NCBI GenBank assembly: GCA_918807975.1
Contig: OU964918.1
Location: 36,874,477 to 36,938,476, forward strand
DNA length: 64,000 bases
Source of the DNA: Aplidium turbinatum
Lineage: Eukaryota > Chordata > Ascidiacea > Aplousobranchia > Polyclinidae
Reading direction: 5' to 3'
Positions 55,441-64,000 of this stretch are shown in pieces. The position numbers and the translations under genes are program-made. How positions within the stretch are numbered: the stretch's first letter is position 1; each line of letters starts with the position of its first letter. The notes under the pieces are model-generated. The model searched no databases. It had not been told where the DNA came from and was given only the letters and a program-made list of their open reading frames with translations.

Positions 55441-55958
55441 TATATACAGGATTTACTTTCTTTAATCGTGCTTGCACTGATACCTTTAACTTTCCCAGAT
55501 AAATTATGTTGGATACAACATCCTACGCCTGGCCAACGCAGATTTTGAAGTTAAGGTTCAGTTGTCAAGCAAAAATAGTTTCCGCTTAGCTAAAACAGCA
55601 CCAGTTTTCAAGTTGACACTATCAATACAATCGAAACCGTTCAGTGATACAGAAATCATTTCAGCTTCAGATTTTACGTCTTGAAGCTGTTCAACATCGC
55701 CTACCTTAACACGAAAATGATTTGTTCTTGATGAGAAGCATCGAGAGTGACATTTACAATGCTTGAGAAATACTTGGATTTACTTAATGTAAAAATTTGT
55801 TGATTATTTAGTTGACAGTACATTTTTACTTTAGTAATAAAAATGGGCCCCCTCAAAAGTGCAAAAACAAAAAACTACTTGTTTTTCCTTTACAATGTTT
55901 TGCTAGGGGGGAAACTGGCCCGACTTCCCCCCCCCCTTCTCGGAGCCACTGCTCTCAA

Positions 55959-56139
55959 CCATCTTGCCAAAGCGCTTAAACTGCCGCAGTGGTGAGCTAT
56001 GCGCAATGCAGCAGCAAGATGTCTGCTAGTAGCCTAACCAAAAGTGGTCAACTGGCAAACCAAGAGCATAACAAAGCGGCAGGCCAGGTCTCCAAGTGAA
56101 GTTTGGACTGGTCGAGAAATACTATGAAAAATAGGCCCC
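55959..56139. other. Short spacer
   Basis: Echoes the left end of the preceding hAT element (GGTCTCCAAGTGAAGTTTGG, GTCGAGAAATACTATG), so probably a degraded second copy. Confidence 0.35.
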
Positions 56140-56310
56140 AACAATGGGACATGGCATGGTTGAGTGGTAAGAACATCTACGCGACGTTCGCAAAGGACAT
56201 TTGCTCGACACAGCTCTACAGTTCACAAATGTGTTTCAGCAAAGACACTTAATGGCATGTTTAAATAAGAGTAGCAACTGACTCGAAGACTAAGGTACAA
56301 ACTACAAGGC
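56140..56310 (+). mobile_element. Degraded tRNA-derived SINE
   Basis: TGGTTGAGTGGTAAG (A box-like) and a diverged B box (TTTGCTCGACAC), then GTGTTTCAGCAAAGACACTT, matching the SINE body motif at 3235-3425. Confidence 0.5.
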
Positions 56311-56538
56311 CTACTGCATCTCTTTGCTGCTTTTTGTGCTACCGTACATTTGTAATCGCAGTAGGCCTATAGGCTACGTAGGCTACTCTGTAGCGCTCGA
56401 GAGCTTTCTCTCTGACGTAACGCGCTTCACTGACGTCGAGTCGGATTCTGGAACATTCTCTTCATTTAACAAATACCGCGAGCAGCTGCACTCGGAATTC
56501 AATATAGCAATCAATTTTGTATGATGCCTATAAACCGC

Positions 56539-57055
56539 TGTTCCCGACAATGGTTCACCAAATCAAACGTCCTATAAAACCGTTTAGGTCTACTGAATTT
56601 TAGCGTATTACGTCATGGAATTTTTCCTAAAAATGAGCCAAGATTGCACCATCATTCGTAAGACTTGTATCACACCTGTTGAGAATTACTTCACAATGTT
56701 TCACTATGACGTCACAGTAACTGCGTACGTGAGTTTGAGATATAGCTATGTATTCTAGTCATTTGTAAAATGGTTGCTTGAAAGTTGGTCGCATATTTAA
56801 CTGTTTGCTTAGTGCTTGCCAGCTGGACGAAAATTCCGTCTTTATCTAAGTAGTTTGGATTGTAGCAAGTTTTTAGTGGTGTATCGCGTTACACCTCATT
56901 TTCGATAGCCGCGAGCTAATTTTACAGAAATACACTTTTTGAATAGACGTTTCAGAAGAGTGTTTCTTTTTTGGTCATTACATACAGACGAACGGATCCG
57001 GAAATCTTATGTTACAATTTTCCCACGAAGAGATTATTGTTTACCGCTGTGACCA
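56539..57055. repeat. Dispersed repeat, copy 2 (see 1994-2538)
   Basis: Collinear with 1994-2538 in the same orientation, with more indels in the middle. Ends at TTTACCGCTGTGACCA as in copy 1. Confidence 0.75.
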
Positions 57056-57125
57056 AAGCGCATTCCTACTGTACTTCATCGACACGTAGATCTACCGTTG
57101 TGTTGCGTTATATGGTCGCGTGTAG

Positions 57126-57855
57126 CAGTAGCGTAGCCAGGAATTTTGAAAGGGGGGGTTTTGACCACCCAGCGGCGGGGGGGTCTGGGGGCCTCCCCCA
57201 AAAAATTTTGAAAAATTACTTTGAATTTGGTGCGTTCTGAGAGCATTTTCAGTGGCAGTGGCCGAGTGGTTAGCGCGTTGGGCTCGCAGTCGAGAGCCTG
57301 CATGTTCGACTCCAGCCACCCGCACTTGCTGTTGTTTCTCTGGGCAAGAAACTTTACGATAATTGCCTCTACCCAGTGATCGATTTCGAGTAATGGGTAG
57401 TACCAAATTTAAGTCATAAGTAGAGTAGACAACCGGAAACAGACATTGCCGTCGGCTGCAGCGTGGGTCAGGTGTATGTCGGAAGGCGTACACCGATGCA
57501 TAGCGCTCAAGTCCGCTTTCCCGCAATGCAGGATAAAGATAAACAAACAAACAAAACAAAAAGAATGTGGGTACAAATATTCCTGTAAATTGGTGCTGTC
57601 CGGTGGCATAGCTAAAGGATAAGATCATGTTTTCATCGGCATTTTTCGGAAATGAAGCTAAGTTTCTATGTTTTCTTGTTGCTAATTCCTTGCTGAGATG
57701 TTTGGTATTGGCAAAACTCGCTCTTTTAATGCAGTTTTGTTTAAAATTAGGCAATTTTTTTTAGACTAAAAGCATCATTCTCAATATCGTGACGTCACAC
57801 GCGTGCCAAAGGGGGGGTTGTAACACCCAAAACCCCCCCTTTGGCTACGCCACTG
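57126..57855. mobile_element. hAT-type element (CAGTAGCGTAGCCAGG ends)
   Basis: Ends CAGTAGCGTAGCCAGG and CCTTTGGCTACGCCACTG with G/C-run subterminals (GGGGGGG ... CCCCCCC). The termini are the widespread hAT type, but the flanking 8-mers do not match. A SINE is nested at 57250-57545. Confidence 0.65.
57250..57545 (+). mobile_element. tRNA-derived SINE, well preserved
   Basis: tRNA-like head GTGGCCGAGTGGTTAGCG (A box) and TGTTCGACTCC (B box), then CTCTGGGCAAGAAACTTTAC, a common SINE body motif, and an (ACAA)n-like tail near 57540. The best preserved SINE in the window. Confidence 0.75.
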
Positions 57856-59032
57856 GGTAGGCTAGATCTTACAATGCTTGTGGCTGCGCCTTCCCAATCA
57901 AATCCAGAGCTCTTTTTAAGAAAGTTAAAGGTTGGGTCAATAAACAACGCAGCTTTGAAGGATTCTACTTGTGATCAAGGCAAGCGCTACCTAGTGAAGT
58001 TCAGTCGATAAACAAGGCAGTAGTGAAGACGACTTCGTGTCCCGGTCATTCCTCCCCAATTATGCCCAGGAATGTCGCCGTCTCACTGATGGCTGTGTAT
58101 GAGCATGCATGCTGATTGTTGACTAGCGTGTCCGCTACATACTTTATCGCTATGTTGTCGCAATGGGAGCAAATAAACGTGATTAGGCTAGCCTATTAGG
58201 CTACTGAATTCCCATGTCAACGTTAGGCTACTGGGTAGCCTAAGCTAAATAAACATATTATTGAAATCTTTCAGTGGTAAAAGAATGAAAACGTGATATC
58301 AACGTTGATAAAAACGTTGATATCAAACCCAGTAATCACCAAGCTTCTACGAAAATCCAGTTTTTATTTGTAAAGTTTGGGCAAATGCAAAGTGTATGCC
58401 CAAACGGTCATAACAAGGTAGGCTCAATAGTAATAAAAAGTTTTCGCCAGCAGATTGTAGCAAGAATTGACAACGATAGACACCGGTGGTTCGTGGTGTT
58501 TAGCTTCTGCGAGTTTTACATACGTCATTTCTACGTTCTATAATATGCACAGCAAAAAACGGAGGCCCCATTACTGCATCGGGGCCTCAACTGACAAAAT
58601 TAGGCTACACCCCTGATTGAACGACAATAATAAAACCACGGAAAATGCTTCCTCTTCAGCAATGATATCTTACGTCAAGTAAAATTATATAGCTATTATC
58701 TATATCACTTGGCCTGTTTCATATAAGAGTTACTTCAATAAAATACCATAATCAATTCCTTGTTTTTTAACAGTGATTTTACGTTTTTACGAAAATTCTA
58801 CTAAGTGCTAAACAAGTTATTAAATATTCACAAGCAACTTAGTGCTTGCTGATGAAGCAGCCAGCTTGATTGTTTTCCACGTCACGCTTCATTGCACAGA
58901 CTTGCAGCAAAGGTCTAATTAATTTTTTTCATGACAATATGATTTATAGCACACCATTGATGAAAGTCATGCTTAGTCTTGAATATTCTTTCAGGGAAAT
59001 TTTTGTATTTCCGTCTGCGGTCTCCCCACCAT
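57856..59032. other. No gene; small palindromes only
   Basis: A perfect short palindrome pair (GATATCAACGTTGAT around 58298-58328) and a GGCCCC..GGGGCC hairpin near 58565. Nothing coding recognised. Confidence 0.45.
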
Positions 59033-60559
59033 CAGTGGCGGTTCGTGCCATGGGGCTGCAGAGCTGTAGCCCCACCTGAAAGCGAAGAGAAGAGGAAAAA
59101 TATGTTTTCGTCTGTGCTTGTCCCACCCGGTTACTTTTTTCACTTAAGAATTGCGGATGGAAAATTGAAATATTAAAAGTTTCGTTTGGCAAAGCGTTTT
59201 GGCTGTCTGTTGTTGAATATATTTGTACCGGTTTATATTTGTACCGTATACTATTTTTCGTAGCAGACAAAATAAAAGGTCTCTCTCTCTCTGCAACACC
59301 GATTTTGGCAAAACTTATTTGCAGCACGAAATTCTGGATTTCAAGCGCTCTGATTGGCTAAAAATTATTCTTGAAGCTCCACCTCTTGGTATTTCACAGC
59401 AATTTTTGAATCTGTTGATCTGTTGGGGCTGCATGGATTCCATGGAAAACAGCCCCACATAACCGAATAACTTTACAGACTTTTTACAGTTAGTTTTTAT
59501 TTCGCAGAGTGGCGATGAGCCATGAGTGTAGAAGTGTTAGCTGTAAAGTTAGGGTTTTCAACAGGTTATAGGAAGTGCTAGGGCATCTCAAAATCACTTG
59601 AACCTTGTATACAACGGCTGGGCTAGTCAAGACTAAGCTCAATACTAGTAAAGTTTGTCTCCAAAGCAATAGGCTACTGTTAGTTTTTTTAAATTTAGTT
59701 TTTTCTACAAGAAAAGAAAATGTACCAAGTTTAAATATTACTATTGGCGGAATGCTGGTCGAACAAGTCAAAAGTTTTACCTATCTGGGACACACAATAA
59801 CTGAAAATGGCAGATGCAATACGGAAATATTGAGACGAATAGAAATAGCAAGAAACAACTTCGTGAAAATTAAAAAGACATTAACAACACGCAAAATTAA
59901 TATCAACACTCGAAAACGAATTGCGAAATGCTATAGCCTATATGGACTACACTACTCTACAATGCAGAAACATGGACACTGTCATCACAAATGGTTAAAC
60001 GACTTGAGGCATTTGAAATGTGGATTTATAGAAGAATGCTTAAAATTTCATGGAAGGATAAAATCACAAACAAAGATGTACTATCCAGAATACAAACCAA
60101 CATGGAAGTTCTACAAACAATTAAATCAAGAAAATTGAAATATTTTGGCCACATGATTCGCAATAATTCTATTCAAACACAACTACTAGAAGGAAAAATG
60201 AACGGCAAACGAAATAGGGGCAGACCACCAAGAATTTGGACTAATGATATTGAAGACTGGTCAGGACTTAACTACAAAACTGCAAAAGAAAAAGCTCAAA
60301 ACCGAGAAACTTGGCGTCTCATTGCCTCCAACCCTCGACGAGAGGAAGGAACTTAATGATGATGATGAGTTTTTTTAAATACAGTTTAGGAATACATCAA
60401 CTTTTCAACAAAGTTTGAATGCATTTTTTTCAAAATTTGGGGTAAAAACATGCTAAGAACGCGCTAAATTTAATGCGATTTTTCTGAGGGGAGACCCCCA
60501 GATTCCCCCAAAAAGTCGTTTGCAGCCACACTGTTCACAAACAGCACCAGCCGCCACTG
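59033..60559. mobile_element. hAT-type element (CAGTGGCGGTTCG ends) hosting a LINE
   Basis: Ends CAGTGGCGGTTCGTGCC and CAGCCGCCACTG; flanking 8-mers do not match, so the pairing of ends is tentative. GGGGCTG/CAGCCCC motifs recur inside. The LINE at 59620-60370 is inserted within. Confidence 0.5.
59620..60370 (+). mobile_element. LINE 3' part (RTE-like)
   Basis: Reverse-transcriptase C-terminal blocks: LNITIGGMLVEQVKSFTYLG, HTITENGRCNTEILRRIEIA, then in a second frame RLEAFEMWIYRRMLKISWKD and GKRNRGRPPRIWTNDIEDWS, stop, and an (ATG/TGA)n tail. The frame changes near 59945-59990. 5' truncated. Distinct from the family at 55085-55440 but of the same general type. Confidence 0.85.
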
Positions 60560-60603
60560 ATTGCATATAGGACCTAACCTAGTACCGGTAGGCTAGACTG
60601 GCC

Positions 60604-61053
60604 GGGTGCAACCTAGTTCGTACCTTGAACCATTCATACAGTCAGTTCAGTTCGTACCTTGAAAAGATTGAGAAAGAAAATTAAAAAAAGCCCAAGTCGC
60701 TGATCGGAGTTTCCCCAAACAATTTGAAACAAACTCGAGGGTTAGGGTTAGCGGAAACTACGGTTAGCGGAAACTGCGGAAAAATGTTTGCGGAAACTGC
60801 GAGGGTTAGGGTTAGAGCATAGATTACTCTATGGTTAGAGTTAGCGGAAACTGCGGAAAAATGTTTGCGGAAACTGCGATCAGCGGACTTTGGTTTTGAG
60901 CTATTTTTTCTCTCGATCTTTTCAGGGGGAAAATTTTAAAATGATTGCGGAAACTGCGATCAGCGACTTGGGCTTTTTTAATTTTTTTTCTTGATCTTTT
61001 CAAGGTACGAACTGACGGTCCGAACTGTTCATGGTACGAACTAGGTTGCATCC
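60604..61053. mobile_element. Element with TTAGGG-like interior, 9-bp TSD
   Basis: Ends GGGTGCAACCTAGTTCGTAC and GTACGAACTAGGTTGCATCC with a perfect 9-bp duplication AGACTGGCC (60595-60603, 61054-61062). The interior is built from GCGGAAACTGCG, AAAATGTTTGCGGAAAC and GGGTTAGGGTTAG modules in near-tandem. No coding capacity. Confidence 0.85.
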
Positions 61054-61447
61054 AGACTGGCCTTCACCTTCACATGGCTTTACAATTAAATTGTTGACTA
61101 TACTGTACTTCGGTGAGCACTGTGTTTTATTTTGACTTTTGTACTATTACTTTTTCAGTTTTTGAGAAACACAGAAGTTTACATCATTTATATCAAATCT
61201 ACTGCTCAAAATACTGAATTCCTATGTCGCTGATTAGGTAAATGAAATGATTAAGCCACAAAGCAAGCAAGTTTTTTTTGGAAAACATAGAAAAATTACA
61301 TGTTTTAGTCTCGATTTTGGATGGGGCACGTGATCAATTAACCTCTCTAGATCCGCTACTGTTTGTACAATCAGTTGAAAAACATGGCTGCAAGAAATAG
61401 GATTGAAATACTGTACGTTTAGCTTTATAGAATATACCCTACTGCTA

Positions 61448-62560
61448 CATCAAGGATTCGGGTGCAACCTAGTTCGTACCTTGAACCATTCGTACAGTCA
61501 GTTCGTACCCTGAAAAGATCGAGAGAAAAAATGAAAAAAAGCCGAAGTTGCTGATCGATGTTCAATAGCACAAAGCCGAAGTCGCTGATCGGAGTTTCCC
61601 AAACAATTTGAAACAAACTCGAGGCTTAGGGTTAGCGGAAACTGCGGAAAAATGTTTGCAGAAACTGCGATCAGCGAGGGTTAGGGTTAGAGCATAGATT
61701 ACTCTCTGGTTAGAGTTGGGGTAAGCGGAAACTGCGGTTAGCGGAAAAATGTTTGCGGAAACTGCAATCAGCGAGGGTTAGAGCATAGATTACTCTATGG
61801 TTAGAATTAGGGTAAGGGTTAACAGAAACTGCGGTTAGCGGAAACTGCGGAAAATGTTTTCCGGAAACTGCAATCAGCGAGAGTTAGGGTTAGAGCAGGC
61901 CTCGAAATATCCGGCGGTCATGGCGGACATGACCTCCGGAATGACCTCGAATGTCTGCCGAAGCCGACTCATTGGTCGGTCATAAATGACCGCCGCAAAA
62001 TTCTTGACAAAAATAGAGCTAATGCAGCAAAAATATATTTTAAATTTGAATTGTTACAATTGTTGGTTTAACGCGAACAAATACGGAGCTGAAACAATCA
62101 TACAGTAGTACAGGCAATTGCTTTAAAGATCACATTAGAGTGGCGTGGTTAAACGAGCTGATGGCAAAAGTAGCCATTTTTACATCACTTCAACGCCTTG
62201 CAATGTTGCCTTGAAATAAAGTTGTCTGAACTTTTCGGCAGGATATGTATTCTAATTTTAACAATGAGGATTATTGCGTTACATTGATCGTTTGTTAAAA
62301 AGAAACGTCACAGAGAAGCAAGTCTCAGCTGGGTTCCGCACGTGCTTAGGCGAATGTGGAGACCTTATTCACGCTGATACAGTTTACGCAAAAAATTGGT
62401 TGAGATATTAAATGTCCGCTGAAAGGGCCAGTCCGGTAGGACATGCTTGACCGCCGGAAAAAAGTACAAATTTCGAGGCCTGTTAGAGCATAGATTACTC
62501 TATGGTTAGGGTTAGCGGAAACTGCGATCAGCGAGGGTTAGGGTTAGAGCATAGATTATT
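61448..62560. mobile_element. Second, expanded copy of the TTAGGG-module element
   Basis: Starts GGGTGCAACCTAGTTCGTAC like 60604 but the GCGGAAACTGCG / GGGTTAGGGTTAG / AGCATAGATTACTCT modules are repeated many more times. A CAGGCCTCG element (61896-62482) interrupts it. The right terminus was not found; another element begins near 62565. Confidence 0.7.
61896..62482. mobile_element. CAGGCCTCGAAAT-ended element, complete copy
   Basis: Ends CAGGCCTCGAAATATCC and AAATTTCGAGGCCTG with 6-bp duplication TTAGAG (61890-61895, 62483-62488). The interior differs from the 9752-11729 copy apart from terminal GGCGGTCATGGCGGACATGA motifs, so members share ends but not cores. Confidence 0.8.
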
Positions 62561-62564
62561 GTAT

Positions 62565-62705
62565 TTTACGGACCATAAGGCGCACTTTAAATTCTTTTTT
62601 TTCCTCATAAATTGATCGTGCGCCTTATGTATGGATCAAGTGCTGTATTGCCTACACTCAAAACCAGTACCGATGCTACTATTATATATGGTCCGGTGCG
62701 CCTTA
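62565..62705. mobile_element. Small MITE (CGGACCATAAGGCGCAC ends)
   Basis: CGGACCATAAGGCGCAC near 62570 and GGTCCGGTGCGCCTTATGG near 62690 form terminal inverted repeats, with a second internal GTGCGCCTTATG. Boundaries approximate. Confidence 0.6.
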
Positions 62706-62920
62706 TGGGGGTCTGCTACTATTCGGCGAGTCCATGGGCGAGTCCGATTCGACTAGTCCGATTCGGCGAGTTCCCTATTCGGCGAGAGCCCTTTTCGGCG
62801 AGTGCCCTATTCGGCGAGGTTTTGAAATTTTTGAAAGGAAATTATCGGGTACTGTAGCCTAATTATAATTGCCGTTTTTACATCGTTTTAACGTCGCTAA
62901 ACGTTGAAATCGTGCAGAAA
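62706..62920. mobile_element. ATTCGGCGAG-motif element, richest copy
   Basis: Starts GGGTCTGCTACTATTCGGCG. About seven ATTCGGCGAG(T)-type units follow to 62820, each with a short variable spacer (TCCGATT, TCCCTATT, AGCCCTTTT). Then come ATTATCGGGTACTGTAGCC and ACGTCGCTAAACGTTG blocks. Other copies: 41053-41235, 42367-42571, part copies at 32225-32325 and 45938-45992. Confidence 0.75.
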
Positions 62921-62956
62921 GGAATAAAAAGAAAATGTTTGAACTATTAAATTAAA

Positions 62957-63187
62957 ATTCGTCATGTCAGTGCGGTTGTTTTTATTTCTGACCATCATAT
63001 GAAAAACAATACACGTCAACATAGCAAAGGTAGAAGCGACAAAACGCGAACGTTAAAACGTGCTTCAATTCGTCATGTCAGTTCAGTTGTTTTTCTTTCT
63101 GATCATGATATCAAAAACAATACGTCAACATAGCAAAGGTGTAGAAAAAGGTAGAAGCGACAAAACGCGAACGTTAAAACGTGCTTG
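62957..63187. repeat. Tandem duplication, ~111-120 bp x2
   Basis: Units starting ATTCGTCATGTCAGT at 62957 and 63068 both end CGCGAACGTTAAAACGTGCTT. The second has a small GTAGAAAAAG insertion. Confidence 0.85.
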
Positions 63188-63344
63188 TGACCGAAGTAAG
63201 TTATTGAGTTGAAAGAAATTTGGCACGGTCGCAACACTTTCAGAAAAATTTAAGATATGAAGGAAAAATAAAACAAAGAAAATGTTATAAAAAAAAAATA
63301 AAATAGATCATGTTTATGTCTATAAGTTAGTACTTTTGAATAGT

Positions 63345-63990
63345 TAAAATGATTAGTTTGGACCAACGAATGTGTGGCCTACAGCTTGGATTGAAAGGAA
63401 ATTATCGGGTACCGTAGCGTAGTTATCCCGACCAGCAAAAAATTGTTCCAAGAACACAGTTCATTTTTACATTGTAGTAACAGAATGAAAAGGCTAAACA
63501 AATGTGTGGCCTATCGTGTTAACGTCGCTAAACGTTGAAATCGTGTAGAAAAGGGAGCTTTTGCTGACTAGGATACTTTGAAACTGAGAAACATTCACAG
63601 AAGCCCTACGATTTGTTCCAAGAACCCATTTAGCATAACATTTCATTTGTACATTGATTCAACGTCTGAATACATTATCTTAAAAATGCAACGTATCGTA
63701 GGGCTTCTGTGAATGTTTCTCAGTTTCAACGTATCCTAGTCAGCAAAAGCACCCTTTTCTACACGATTTCAACGTTTAGCGACGTTAAAAGGATAGGCCA
63801 CACATTTGGTTAGCCTTTTCATTCTGTTACTACAATGTAAAAATGAACTGTTAGGCTAACTGGGTTCTTGGAACAAATTTTTGCTGGTTGGTATAACTAG
63901 GCTACGGTAGCCTACCCGATAATTTCTTTTCAATCTAAGCTGTAGGAGTGTAGGTCACACATTTGTTGATCCAAAGTAATCATTTTAACC
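63345..63990. repeat. ~640-bp near-perfect palindrome
   Basis: Left arm 63345-63613 and right arm about 63694-63990 are reverse complements: TAAAATGATTA..TTGG with the complement at the far end, ACGTCGCTAAACGTTGAAAT, and CTGAGAAACATTCACAGAAG. An ~80-nt loop contains ACATTGATTCAACGTC. Likely a foldback element assembled from smaller hairpin MITEs. Confidence 0.88.
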
Positions 63991-64000
63991 ATAGGCGCCT

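Larger units (their letters stand above)
53942..55950. mobile_element. 2-kb hAT element hosting a MITE and a LINE
   Basis: Ends CAGGGCCTCCGAGAGAAG and TTCTCGGAGCCACTG with perfect 8-bp duplication CTCTCAAC (53934-53941, 55951-55958). Nested inside are the MITE at 54249-54466 and a LINE end near 55100-55440. A minus-strand frame at about 55558-55740 (VGDVEQLQDVKSEAEMI...) is unrecognised. Confidence 0.85.

Noticed and set aside
57092-57754. 220-codon open frame on the minus strand
   Set aside because: It spans a SINE and the G/C-rich ends of a hAT-type element, with no protein domain; a chance frame through repeats.
60720-61880. Chromosome end, because of TTAGGG motifs
   Set aside because: Motifs are interspersed with GCGGAAACTGCG modules and lie inside a mobile element with a 9-bp TSD, with other sequence on both sides.

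Overview
This is animal nuclear DNA: AT-rich and intron-rich, with two spliced, conserved host genes set in a very dense, repeatedly nested field of DNA transposons, LINE ends and tRNA-derived SINEs. The kinase suppressor of Ras (KSR) has Arg in place of the invariant kinase Lys, as in vertebrate KSRs, which leans towards a chordate or related deuterostome such as a tunicate. That is inference; no species is recognised.

Host genes. (1) 4-hydroxyphenylpyruvate dioxygenase (HPPD, tyrosine catabolism) lies on the + strand at 7765-16711. It can be read as 11 exons giving 385 residues with all three iron ligands. (2) A KSR-family pseudokinase/scaffold of the Ras-MAPK pathway lies on the - strand. 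Fifteen exons are supported (24195-38864) and a candidate first exon sits at 44605-44659. The two genes converge, with about 7.5 kb between their stop codons. No shared function is implied.

Layout. 1-7500: a LINE end with an internal inversion, a hAT relic, a dispersed repeat, a SINE, a hAT copy with an inserted hairpin element, and a short LINE copy with perfect target-site duplications (TSDs). 7500-16711: HPPD, with a small inverted-repeat element just upstream of its start codon and a three-deep transposon nest in intron 4. 16712-24194: intergenic, with hairpin elements of a CCCAGACAGCAAAA-ended family and a Harbinger-like element. 24195-44659: KSR, whose introns hold a piggyBac-like element, a 3-kb autonomous-type transposon, LINE pieces, a GGTTTAAACC-rich hAT element, a 432-bp palindrome, and a nest carrying a U6 retropseudogene. 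44660-64000: no host gene recognised; at least eight hAT-like elements, a Mutator-like element with 9-bp TSDs, LINE ends, SINEs, a TTAGGG-containing element and a ~640-bp palindrome.

The most unusual observations are: two non-autonomous elements with completely different ends but the same ~600-bp core, one of which is also the empty site for a hAT insertion in the other; a family built from repeated ATTCGGCGAG-type motifs; and the absence of a recognisable C1 exon in KSR. No virus-like element, CRISPR array or operon was seen.
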